DNA of 5,210 nt from Verrucomicrobiota bacterium (GTDB lineage: Bacteria > Verrucomicrobiota > Verrucomicrobiia > Limisphaerales > UBA9464): positions 1 to 5,210 of the forward strand of contig JANXMD010000499.1 in the NCBI GenBank assembly GCA_025354845.1. The letters run 5' to 3'. The notes under the pieces are model-generated. The model did no database searches and was not told the DNA's origin. It saw only the letters and a list, made by a program, of their open reading frames with translations. The translations under genes and the position numbers were made by a program. Below, one piece after another: positions 1 to 5,210 of this stretch (within the stretch, counting starts at the first letter, position 1; each line of letters starts with the position of its first letter).

Positions 1-510
1 AGCTTCAACGATGGGGATGAGATTCTGGTCGAGCCGTTCCGCGCCAAGCCGTTTCCACTGATCCGCGATCTCGTCGTGGATCGGAAATCCTTCGACCGCA
101 TCCAGCAGGCGGGCGGCTTCATTTCGGTTCGTACCGGATCCGCGCCCGACGCCAATGCCATCCCTGTGCCCAAGGAGGATGCCGATCTCGCAATGGACGC
201 CGCCCAGTGCATCGGCTGCGGTGCCTGTGTGGCGGCATGCAAGAACGCCAGTGCCATGCTTTTCGTCGCGGCGAAGGTGTCGCACCTTGGCCTCATGCCA
301 CAGGGGCAGCCGGAGCGCGGCCGCCGGGTGAAGGCGATGGTCAATCAGATGGATGCCGAAGGTTTCGGCAGTTGCACGGTCACTGGATCTTGCGAGGCGG
401 TTTGTCCCAAGGAAATCAGCCTCGATTTCATTGCCCGCATGAACCGCGACTATCTGGTGAGCCTGCTCAAGGGAGATCCGAAAACCCTTCGCGGCGGCGG
501 TGCGGGCTAA
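1..510 (+). CDS. sdhB: Succinate dehydrogenase/fumarate reductase iron-sulfur subunit (5' truncated by window)
   Basis: This is the electron-transfer subunit of respiratory complex II, passing electrons from the flavoprotein SdhA to the membrane quinone site. The frame is open from base 1, so 169 codons are visible; roughly 80 N-terminal residues, including the [2Fe-2S] ferredoxin domain, lie outside the window. Visible are the DLVVDR segment typical of the domain junction (codons 24-29), the cluster motif CIGCGAC with Cys70, Cys73, Cys76 and Cys80, and a second Cys set Cys125, Cys131 and Cys135-Pro. By analogy with E. coli SdhB, Cys70/73/76/135 bind [4Fe-4S] and Cys80/125/131 bind [3Fe-4S]; all seven are present with family spacing. 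Cys80 is followed by Lys, not Pro, as in Bacteroidota/Verrucomicrobiota-type enzymes. An internal GTG at 76 is not the start, because homology continues upstream. Fumarate reductase FrdB cannot be excluded. It is probably the last gene of an sdhCAB operon, which is inferred. Confidence 0.95.
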   Translation, partial: SFNDGDEILVEPFRAKPFPLIRDLVVDRKSFDRIQQAGGFISVRTGSAPDANAIPVPKEDADLAMDAAQCIGCGACVAACKNASAMLFVAAKVSHLGLMPQGQPERGRRVKAMVNQMDAEGFGSCTVTGSCEAVCPKEISLDFIARMNRDYLVSLLKGDPKTLRGGGAG

Positions 511-643
511 AAATAGTTTTCCCGTTTACGCTCCGTTCAAGGAATTGCAACCGGGTGTTTTCCTTACGGGCGCACCCTTCGAGAGGACCCACTTTTGAGG
601 CAGGGACTTGGTTTCTAACTCTCTCGCCTCGAATTAGTTGGGG

Positions 644-678
644 AAAAAATAAGCGGCGGTGACTTGCGCCACCGCCGC
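644..678 (-). terminator. Rho-independent terminator of the outer-membrane protein gene
   Basis: A perfect 9-bp GC-rich stem (GCGGCGGTG at 653-661 with CACCGCCGC at 670-678) has an 8-nt loop. Read on the minus strand it is followed directly by TTATTTTTT (plus-strand A-tract 644-652), the classic intrinsic terminator arrangement. It lies about 43 nt past the stop codon of the minus-strand gene. On the plus strand no T-tract follows, so it should act poorly on sdhB transcripts. Confidence 0.88.
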
Positions 679-687
679 CAGGAAGGA

Positions 688-731
688 GCCGGATCGGATG
701 GGTCCGGCGAGGCGTTTCTACTAGAAACGCC
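688..731 (-). other. Two extra stem-loops in the 3' end of the outer-membrane protein transcript
   Basis: Upstream of the terminator on the minus-strand transcript are two more inverted repeats. One is a 10-bp perfect repeat with a 1-nt centre (GGCGTTTCTA at 711-720, TAGAAACGCC at 722-731); it realistically folds as an 8-bp stem with a 5-nt loop and spans the stop codon. The other is a weaker 6-bp stem (688-693 with 703-708). The coding sequence ends with two consecutive in-frame TAG codons (721-723 and 718-720) inside the first loop region. A role in transcript stability is a guess. Confidence 0.5.
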
Positions 732-1578
732 AGCTGACGTCGACAGTAAAACGATCCTTGAAAATGTCGGTTTGGCTGGTGACTTCGACCTCATAGGCGA
801 AGCCCAGATCGACATTGGCGAGGACCCGTGACCGGAAACCCCCACCGACGGCCGCCTGGGTTTGGCCGTTGGCATGTCCGCTGCCGAAATTGATGAGATC
901 GAATCCCTCCGAGGTGATCGGAAGGCCGCCCGCGCCGTTCAGGGTGGTGAAGGCATTGACCGAAACGAACGGCATGAACCATTTGCAGACGAAATAGTCG
1001 AGCTGACCGCTGTAGTGCAGCGACGCGGTGCTCTTGCTCATGTCATTCGGGATCCGCGCGCCGACATTGGCGGACACGTGGAAATCGCCGAAGCCCTTCA
1101 CCGCCGAGACGAAGGCGTTCCATTCACCTTTGCCGGTGCCCTGGAAAACCTTCTCGTTGCCGGTCGGGAGATCCACGGTGAATCCGGGAGTGAGTTGGAA
1201 CTGGTTGGCGTCGTCCTTGATCAGCGCGTACTTGAGGCCGGCCGCGAGATCGGCCCAGCCACCGCGGTTTCCGATGCCCGGGGTGTGGGTGTCGATATAG
1301 CCGTCCTTGGTGGCGATGATTGCCAGCCGGTCATTCACCGCGTAGCGAAGCTGCAGGGCATACACGTTGACCGAGCCACCACCGACGAATCCGTTGTCCA
1401 AGCGGTGATGCAGGAAGAGCGGACGCACTTCGCTCTGGATCTGCGCGCTCTCGAAGAAGATCGGGTTGGTGACGGGATTGGCTGCATGCTCCAGCCAGTC
1501 ATCCGCGAGCGCGGGCGCGGCGACGGACGTGACGGCGGCGAGGGCGAGGGCTGAGGTGTTGAGGAATGTGGTGCTCAT
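721..1578 (-). CDS. Secreted outer-membrane beta-barrel protein, substrate unknown
   Basis: A 285-residue protein with a hydrophobic N-terminal segment ending in A-L-A before Asp26, read as a Sec signal peptide. The mature part alternates short amphipathic strands with turns: LRYAVNDRLAI (77-87), WADLAAGLKYAL (108-119), LTPGFTVDLPTG (129-140), AVGGGFRSRV (243-252), ANVDLGFAYEVEV (254-266). It ends in Trp-Arg-Phe; a C-terminal Phe is the usual BAM recognition signal of outer-membrane barrels. Overall layout resembles the broad MetA-pathway/phenol-degradation 'transporter' barrel family, but that match is from memory and weak, so no substrate is claimed. The ATG at 1578 is chosen because it gives a compact 25-residue signal peptide. 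However, this n-region lacks a positive charge, and an in-frame ATG at 1623 would add 15 residues including two Arg. Neither start has a clear Shine-Dalgarno. The gene ends in tandem TAG stops followed by an intrinsic terminator, so it is probably monocistronic. Confidence 0.78.
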   Translation of the reverse strand: MSTTFLNTSALALAAVTSVAAPALADDWLEHAANPVTNPIFFESAQIQSEVRPLFLHHRLDNGFVGGGSVNVYALQLRYAVNDRLAIIATKDGYIDTHTPGIGNRGGWADLAAGLKYALIKDDANQFQLTPGFTVDLPTGNEKVFQGTGKGEWNAFVSAVKGFGDFHVSANVGARIPNDMSKSTASLHYSGQLDYFVCKWFMPFVSVNAFTTLNGAGGLPITSEGFDLINFGSGHANGQTQAAVGGGFRSRVLANVDLGFAYEVEVTSQTDIFKDRFTVDVSWRF

Positions 1579-1779
1579 GTCGGAGGTGACAGTGCACGCT
1601 CCGTCCCTTCGAGCGCCTGACATCCTTTGGCGCAAACTTAGCGAGTCTTGCCCTGCAAAACCGGGCCTGGGATAAAGGACGTTGTCGAGGTCGATTCACC
1701 GGGCTAATGCGGCCTGAGGGCTCTGGAGGCTCGAAAGTCGCGACTGGACTTCATTCGGACACGTTTCCATCGTTCAGTC
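1579..1779. promoter_or_regulatory. Divergent intergenic spacer, promoters expected but not clear
   Basis: This 201-nt gap separates two divergently transcribed exported-protein genes and must hold both promoters. The best sigma70-like candidate for the plus strand is TTGTCG (1682-1687), a 17-nt spacer and TAATGC (1705-1710), which is weak in the -10 box. A perfect 10-bp palindrome AGTCGCGACT lies at 1736-1745, 34 nt before the start at 1780, and could be an operator or chance. No Shine-Dalgarno precedes either start. No RNA gene was recognised. Confidence 0.35.
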
Positions 1780-2409
1780 ATGCGTCCCTGGATTTCCTGC
1801 CTGCTCGTCTGCATTGCCTCGTCGTCGCTTTTTGCCGGCCCTGCGCCGAAGGTCCGTCTTTTCGATGGGAAGAGCTTTCACGGATGGGATGGCGACACCA
1901 ATCAGACCTTCCACATCCGCGACGGCATGATTGTTGGCGGCACCTTCTCGCGCGTGCAGCCGCGCAATGAATTCCTCGCCACCACCTCCCGGTTCACCAA
2001 CTTCGTGCTACGGGCGAAGTTCAAGCTCACCGGCACCGAGGGGTTCGTGAATTCGGGAATCCAGTTCCGCAGTGAGCGCGTTCCGAACGACAGCGAAATG
2101 AAGGGATATCAGGCCGACATCGGCGAGGGGTGGTTCGGTACGTTGTACGACGAGTCCCGCCGCAACAAGCCGATGGCCAAACCGGCGGAGGCCGCGGTGA
2201 AGAGTGCCGTGAAGATCGGCGACTGGAATGATTACGAGCTGCGCTGCGAGGGACCTCACATCGTGCTCAAGATCAATGGCGTCCTCATGGTCGACTACAC
2301 CGAAGCGGACGCCTCGATCCCGCAAAACGGCCGATTCGGTCTGCAAGTCCACGGCGGCGGCCGCACCGAGGTGTTCTTCAAGGACCTCTTCCTCGAACCG
2401 CTGCACTGA
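1780..2409 (+). CDS. Secreted DUF1080 / 3-keto-disaccharide hydrolase family protein
   Basis: A 209-residue single-domain protein. Residues 1-19 form a signal peptide (Arg2, hydrophobic core to Leu-Phe-Ala before Gly20); two Cys sit in the core but no lipobox is formed, so it is predicted to be soluble and periplasmic or extracellular. The rest matches the concanavalin-like jelly-roll fold of PF06439: LFDGKSFHGW (27-36), the strand NSGIQFRS (91-98), GYQADIGEGWFGTLYDE (109-125), WNDYELRCEG followed by KING (149-167), and the closing GRFGLQVHGGG with FFKDLFLEPL (184-208). Family members include enzymes that cleave 3-keto-glucosides and related 3-keto sugars; others have only a sugar-related role inferred from context, so substrate and activity here are open. 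No oxidoreductase (GFO/IDH/MocA) or sulfatase partner is in the window. ATG 1780 is chosen because the signal peptide begins there; no Shine-Dalgarno is visible. Convergent with the downstream protease gene, hence probably its own transcript. Confidence 0.9.
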   Translation: MRPWISCLLVCIASSSLFAGPAPKVRLFDGKSFHGWDGDTNQTFHIRDGMIVGGTFSRVQPRNEFLATTSRFTNFVLRAKFKLTGTEGFVNSGIQFRSERVPNDSEMKGYQADIGEGWFGTLYDESRRNKPMAKPAEAAVKSAVKIGDWNDYELRCEGPHIVLKINGVLMVDYTEADASIPQNGRFGLQVHGGGRTEVFFKDLFLEPLH

Positions 2410-2435
2410 GTTGGCCAACCCGGTGGGCCGGACCA

Positions 2436-2483
2436 AGTGGGGCTGACCTAAGTGGGGTTGCTTGGTGGGGTTGCTTGGTGGGG
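2436..2483. repeat. Short tandem repeat, 13-bp unit
   Basis: The unit GTGGGGTTGCTTG occurs twice head to tail (2452-2464, 2465-2477), followed by a partial copy GTGGGG (2478-2483). A degenerate copy, AAGTGGGGCTGACCT, lies just upstream (2436-2450). The array begins 26 nt after the stop of the DUF1080 gene and carries no credible ORF. It looks like replication slippage in a convergent gap. Confidence 0.8.
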
Positions 2484-2582
2484 CCGAGCTGCCGCTCGGC
2501 CTTCACGTTGCCGCGACGAGCGAAGCGCCGTCGTGGCACCCCGAACCGAGAGAAGCCTCCGCCGGCGGTTGGAGCGGTTCTC
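2482..2582. other. Structured intergenic element: three consecutive hairpins
   Basis: Three adjacent inverted repeats fill about 100 nt. The first is a perfect 8-bp stem with a TGCC loop (GGCCGAGC 2482-2489, GCTCGGCC 2494-2501). The second is a 10-bp stem with one G-T pair (2509-2518 with 2529-2538). The third is an imperfect stem joining GAGAA (2550-2554) to TTCTC (2578-2582), with inner CTCC/GGAG pairing (2557-2560, 2571-2574). None is followed by a T-tract on either strand. The short open frames crossing it lack starts, domains or conserved features and are not called. A dispersed REP-like element or a structured 3' UTR is possible; the identity is inferred, not recognised. Confidence 0.5.
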
Positions 2583-2611
2583 CAGCGTCGCCAGACCAAA
2601 GAACTCCAAAG

Positions 2612-2635
2612 TCTTCGCGCCTTTGCGTCTTGGTT
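2612..2635. repeat. Degenerate 8-bp-period repeat (YCTTYGCG type)
   Basis: Three consecutive octamers, TCTTCGCG, CCTTTGCG and the decayed TCTTGGTT, form a short periodic tract. Similar CTTTGCGT-type octamer tracts are, as I recall, frequent in intergenic DNA of several phyla, including Verrucomicrobiota, and are often mistaken for small hypothetical proteins. The tract follows the three-hairpin element with no gene between them. Confidence 0.5.
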
Positions 2636-2669
2636 GTTTTCTCACCTGCTTTTCAAAGTGAATCCCACT

Positions 2670-2688
2670 CGCCGTCAGGATGACGGCG
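2670..2688. other. Short perfect stem-loop in convergent gap
   Basis: CGCCGTCA (2670-2677) and TGACGGCG (2681-2688) form an 8-bp perfect inverted repeat around a GGA triplet. No T-tract follows on either strand, so it is not a standard intrinsic terminator. It may be part of the same structured gap as its neighbours. Confidence 0.5.
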
Positions 2689-2714
2689 CTCCGTAGGTTC
2701 GAGTCGCCCCGCTC

Positions 2715-2772
2715 TGGACACGTGAACGCGCCGGGGAAAACCAGAAAACCCCGGCGCGTTCGTTTGTGTCCA
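2715..2772. terminator. Extended stem-loop between convergent genes, probable transcription terminator
   Basis: A perfect 13-bp GC-rich inverted repeat (GAACGCGCCGGGG at 2724-2736, CCCCGGCGCGTTC at 2749-2761) surrounds a 12-nt A-rich loop. A second 7-bp arm pair, TGGACAC (2715-2721) with GTGTCCA (2766-2772), extends the stem past a small asymmetric internal loop. It begins 18 nt beyond the stop of the minus-strand protease gene and could stop transcription from either side of this tail-to-tail pair. No U-tract follows on either strand, so termination is inferred from stem strength and position. A weaker 7-bp stem (CTCCGAG 2778-2784, CTCGGAG 2793-2799) overlaps the protease stop codon. Confidence 0.55.
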
Positions 2773-2789
2773 ACTCCCTCCGAGACCCT

Positions 2790-4265
2790 TTACTCGGAGT
2801 GATTCTCATAGGACACCACGGTGCGCGATCCTTCGCGGAGGACGGCCACCTTGGTGTGTTTGGCTTTGGAAGATCTCAGGGCCTGACGAAACTCGCGCGG
2901 TGTGGTGACGGCCTTGCCGTTGACCGCCGTGATCACATCGCCTTTGGCCAAGCCTGCGACCCCGGAGAGGCTGTTTTCGGCCACATCGGTGACCAGGACG
3001 CCGGCGCTGAGGCCCTTGACCGAAAACTCTTTCGCCAGCTCGGGCGTGAGCTTGCGCAACTGCGCACCGTCGGGTTCCAACGGGCTGTCCACCGGAGCGT
3101 GCGGATTCGGCCGCATGGCCATCAGGGCTTCGGGCATCGGCTCGGGCCGCACGGTGACGTGGAGCCTCTTGTCCTCACGGAGCACGTCCAGTTGCACGTC
3201 GCGACCGGGAGGCTTGAGGGCCACCTCCGCGACCAGTTGCCCGCGGGACAGCACCTCCTTGCCATCGACCGCGGTAATGACGTCGCCGGCTTCCAGAGTG
3301 GAACGACTGGCAGGACCCTCAGGCTGAATGGACTTTACCAACACGCCACGGTTGAGCGCCGGTTGATCGTTCTTCAGCTTCTGCATTTCGAACGTGCTTG
3401 GCATGGCGATGCCCAGCCAGGAACGGCGGAAGGTGCCTTCGGCGATAATGCGGTCGCTGATCTGCCGAACCTGGTTGGCGGGAATCGCAAAACTAATTCC
3501 CGTGCCGACGCCGCGGATCATGGAATTGATGCCGATTACCTCGCCGTCGAGGTTGACCAAGGGACCGCCGCTGTTGCCAAAGTTGATCGCCGCATCGGTT
3601 TGAATGAAGTCCTGCTCCAAGGGACCGCCGTGAAGATTTCCGCGGCCCTTGGCGCTGACGTGACCGAAGGTGACGCTGTAGTCCAATTCGTACGGAGCGC
3701 CGACCGCGATGGCAAATTCTCCGACGCGGACCTTTTGGGAATCGGCAAAGCGGGCGGCTGTCAGATTCGTGATGGTGCCCTGGAGGCGCAGCACAGCGAG
3801 ATCGGCCTCGGGATGCGTGCCGCGAACGGTGGCCTTGAATTCACGCCCGTCCTGTAGTCGCACCCGGATTTTCTCGGCGCCTTCGACCACGTGGAAATTC
3901 GTGACGATGTAGCCTTCCGATCGAATGATTACGCCGGAGCCTTGGCCCTCGACGGGTTCCTCGTCGTCGCGGTCGCGCCCATTTCCGCCCACGCCGGGGG
4001 GGAGAAGTTTTCGGAATTCCCGCAACTGTTCCTGCTCGGCGGGGTCGGGCTTCTGGACGACGGTGATCACCACGACGGAGGGGGAGACGGCTTCCGTAAC
4101 CTCGATGAATGCCTGATTCAACTGGCGGGCCACGCGGAGTGCCTCGCTCTCCACGGCAAGCGCGCGGGCCGAAGCCACCGTGGCGCCGAGAGCCATGGCC
4201 GCCGCGGCGGTGGCGGCGGCAAGACGACCTGCGGTTCGGTGTGGTTGGAAGCGGGGGGAAGTCAT
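2790..4265 (-). CDS. HtrA/Deg family periplasmic serine protease with two PDZ domains
   Basis: A 491-residue S1C-family protease/chaperone, predicted periplasmic, that would degrade or refold damaged exported proteins. Residues 1-33 form a signal peptide (Arg5, Arg10 and Arg14, then an Ala-rich core ending ASA). The trypsin-like domain spans about 52-275 with a complete catalytic triad: His125 in TNFHVV, Asp155 in EADLAVL, Ser232 in GNSGGPL. PDZ1 covers about 282-375 and starts at WLGI (283-286); PDZ2 covers about 401-485, with AGVLVTDVAENS and GDVITAVNGK. The length is close to DegP/DegQ. An acidic Gly/Asp-rich stretch (92-106) lies where the regulatory LA loop is expected. The frame stays open upstream to 4856, but the start at ATG 4265 is chosen because it begins the signal peptide; the extension is low-complexity antisense of the next gene. 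No Shine-Dalgarno is visible. Whether it is DegP-, DegQ- or DegS-like in function cannot be told from sequence; two PDZ domains and a cleavable signal argue against DegS. Confidence 0.96.
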   Translation of the reverse strand: MTSPRFQPHRTAGRLAAATAAAAMALGATVASARALAVESEALRVARQLNQAFIEVTEAVSPSVVVITVVQKPDPAEQEQLREFRKLLPPGVGGNGRDRDDEEPVEGQGSGVIIRSEGYIVTNFHVVEGAEKIRVRLQDGREFKATVRGTHPEADLAVLRLQGTITNLTAARFADSQKVRVGEFAIAVGAPYELDYSVTFGHVSAKGRGNLHGGPLEQDFIQTDAAINFGNSGGPLVNLDGEVIGINSMIRGVGTGISFAIPANQVRQISDRIIAEGTFRRSWLGIAMPSTFEMQKLKNDQPALNRGVLVKSIQPEGPASRSTLEAGDVITAVDGKEVLSRGQLVAEVALKPPGRDVQLDVLREDKRLHVTVRPEPMPEALMAMRPNPHAPVDSPLEPDGAQLRKLTPELAKEFSVKGLSAGVLVTDVAENSLSGVAGLAKGDVITAVNGKAVTTPREFRQALRSSKAKHTKVAVLREGSRTVVSYENHSE

Positions 4266-4400
4266 GCCCGGCAGCCTAGTCCGGCGGCCCTTGTTGGCAA
4301 CTGAGAGCCGGGAGGAGGAAAAAGCGTTCAATCTTTTTGGGAACGGTTTCGGGCTTGCTCGTTGACCGTGCTGCTGGAGCCCCGATAGCGTGACGCCATC
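4266..4400. promoter_or_regulatory. Divergent promoter spacer between protease and zinc-ribbon genes
   Basis: This 135-nt gap must hold both promoters. On the plus strand TTGACC (4362-4367), a 16-nt spacer and GATAGC (4384-4389) form a plausible sigma70-like promoter; transcription would then start only a few bases before ATG 4401, giving an almost leaderless mRNA, which fits the lack of a Shine-Dalgarno. No equally good promoter was found for the minus strand, and no heat-shock or sigmaE-type box was recognised by eye. Confidence 0.35.
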
Positions 4401-5117
4401 ATGCTTCCCGTCATCGAACAGCTGCTCATCCTTCAGGATCGCGATCGCCGACTCCTGCGTGTGCGGGCGGAATTGCATGAGGTTCCCATTCAACGCAAAC
4501 GTCTCCAGGACAAGGCGGCCCTCGCCACTGCCGGGCACGAAACGGCGAAGATCCGCTCGCGTCAAATCGAGAGCGATCGCAAGAAACTTGAGCTCGAGGT
4601 GGATTCCAAGCGGGATTTCATTCGCAAGTGCGAAACCGGGCAAGGGCAGACCAAGAGCAACGACGAGTACAAGCGCTACAACCACCAGATCGAGACCACC
4701 CAGACCGAGATTCGCGCTCTGGAGGATCAGCAACTCGAGCTGATGGAACAGGCCGAGTCGGCGGCCAAGGAGTTGGCTGCGGCCGCGAAGGTGGCGGCGG
4801 AGTTGAAGGCAGAGAGCGATCGGCAACTGGCCGATGTCGCCTCGCGCGAAGGGCATCTTCAGCAGGAGTTAGCGTCGGTAATCACCGAACGCGCGTCCGC
4901 TGCGAGTGGTGTCGAGCAGCAGGTGCTTTCAAAGTACGACCGCATCCTGCAAACGCGCGGGGAGAATATCATCGTTGGCGTGGCCAACGTGACCTGCGGT
5001 GGCTGCCACATGAAACTGCCCCAGCAGGTCTTCCTCGCGGCCAAGGCCCAGAAGGAATTGGCCCACTGCAGCAACTGCGGCCGGATCCTCTACTACACCC
5101 GCGATATGGAAGGATGA
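4401..5117 (+). CDS. Coiled-coil protein with C-terminal C4 zinc ribbon (COG1579 / zf-RING_7 type)
   Basis: A 238-residue cytoplasmic protein without a signal peptide. Residues 1 to about 180 are almost wholly charged helix with heptad-like Leu/Ala spacing, interrupted near Gly80-Gly82, and predict a long antiparallel coiled-coil hairpin. The motif KSNDEYKRYNHQI (85-97) resembles the conserved turn region of this family. The C-terminal part is a zinc ribbon: Cys199-Gly-Gly-Cys202 and Cys223-Ser-Asn-Cys226, followed by GRILYY. This order matches the PF02591 family, represented by Chlamydia CT398. Its members are widespread; roles as a scaffold or nucleic-acid/protein adaptor have been suggested, but no reaction is established, so none is assigned. 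ATG 4401 is favoured because homology-like sequence (IEQLLILQDRD) begins at once. There is no Shine-Dalgarno. Divergent from the protease gene and followed by non-coding purine-rich DNA, so no operon partner is visible. Confidence 0.92.
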   Translation: MLPVIEQLLILQDRDRRLLRVRAELHEVPIQRKRLQDKAALATAGHETAKIRSRQIESDRKKLELEVDSKRDFIRKCETGQGQTKSNDEYKRYNHQIETTQTEIRALEDQQLELMEQAESAAKELAAAAKVAAELKAESDRQLADVASREGHLQQELASVITERASAASGVEQQVLSKYDRILQTRGENIIVGVANVTCGGCHMKLPQQVFLAAKAQKELAHCSNCGRILYYTRDMEG

Positions 5118-5128
5118 GCGGGCGCGGG

Positions 5129-5170
5129 GATGGGAAATCGGAGATGGGAAATCGAAGATGGAAGATGGGG
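5129..5170. repeat. Purine-rich 7-bp tandem repeat array
   Basis: Six consecutive heptamers are in register: GATGGGA, AATCGGA, GATGGGA, AATCGAA, GATGGAA, GATGGGG. Positions 2 (A), 3 (T) and 5 (G) are invariant. The first four also read as two 14-bp units differing at one base. The array starts 11 nt after the zinc-ribbon stop codon. It shows no hairpin potential and no ORF. The remaining bases to 5210 are G-rich with nothing recognisable. Confidence 0.75.
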
Positions 5171-5210
5171 GGAGACGGATTTTGCGGTAGGTGGAGTGCG
5201 GTGGGAAGCG

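Noticed and set aside
207..662. Open frame overlapping the end of sdhB in another frame
   Set aside because: The sdhB frame holds all seven cluster cysteines with family spacing; the alternative is a shadow.
862..1554. Plus-strand open frame (230 codons) opposite the outer-membrane protein
   Set aside because: It is antisense to a gene with a signal peptide, barrel pattern and its own terminator; the translation has no domain-like features.
2378..2696. Several short overlapping open frames on both strands in the 2410-2789 gap
   Set aside because: They cross tandem repeats and hairpins, have Arg/Pro/Ser-rich low-complexity translations, lack ribosome sites, and overlap in several frames at once.
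2691..2710. GGTTCGAGTC resembling a tRNA T-arm, considered as a tRNA fragment or attachment site
   Set aside because: The flanking bases do not pair as a T-stem (GTAGG against CGCCC), and no anticodon arm or acceptor stem is found nearby.
2766..3857. Long plus-strand open frame (363 codons) opposite the Deg protease
   Set aside because: It is a GC-driven shadow frame; the composition is His/Asp/Gly/Arg-rich with no recognisable fold, and the opposite strand encodes a complete HtrA-type protease.
4266..4856. The Deg protease reading frame remains open for another 197 codons upstream of 4265
   Set aside because: The extension is the antisense of the zinc-ribbon gene and the divergent spacer, shows no domain, and would bury the signal peptide in the middle of the protein.
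5118..5210. Considered as the start of RNase P RNA or another structured RNA after the zinc-ribbon gene
   Set aside because: The segment is a purine-rich heptamer repeat followed by G-rich sequence, with no conserved RNase P motif or stable stem visible before the window ends.

Overview
The window is ordinary chromosomal DNA from a GC-rich, Gram-negative bacterium. Verrucomicrobiota (probably Verrucomicrobiae) is the most likely source. Three things point there: the succinate dehydrogenase iron-sulfur subunit has the CxxCxxCxxxCK form seen in Bacteroidota/Verrucomicrobiota-type enzymes; there is a secreted DUF1080 (3-keto-disaccharide hydrolase family) protein, a family abundant in Verrucomicrobiota and Planctomycetota; and the gaps carry structured and short-period repeats while Shine-Dalgarno sequences are weak or absent. 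This taxonomic call is inference.

Layout. (1) 1-510, + strand: 3' end of sdhB, cut by the window edge. (2) 511-720: convergent gap with a canonical intrinsic terminator serving the minus-strand gene. (3) 721-1578, - strand: secreted outer-membrane beta-barrel protein of unknown substrate. (4) 1579-1779: divergent spacer with no convincing promoter. (5) 1780-2409, + strand: secreted DUF1080 protein. (6) 2410-2789: 380-nt convergent gap with no gene, but with a 13-bp tandem repeat, three consecutive hairpins, an 8-bp-period repeat and a strong extended stem-loop. (7) 2790-4265, - strand: periplasmic HtrA/Deg serine protease with a complete catalytic triad and two PDZ domains. (8) 4266-4400: divergent promoter spacer. 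(9) 4401-5117, + strand: coiled-coil/zinc-ribbon protein of the COG1579 type. (10) 5118-5210: short purine-rich heptamer repeat, then the window end.

The genes do not form an operon. All adjacent pairs are convergent or divergent, so each is probably transcribed alone (sdhB as the tail of an upstream sdh operon). The loose common theme is respiration and the cell envelope: a respiratory complex subunit, an outer-membrane protein, a secreted sugar-active protein and a periplasmic protease that would do quality control on exported proteins. I found no tRNA, rRNA, CRISPR array, transposase or phage gene, and no evidence of a new multi-gene system. The items most worth a second look are the structured repeat-bearing gap at 2436-2772 and the heptamer array at 5129-5170.
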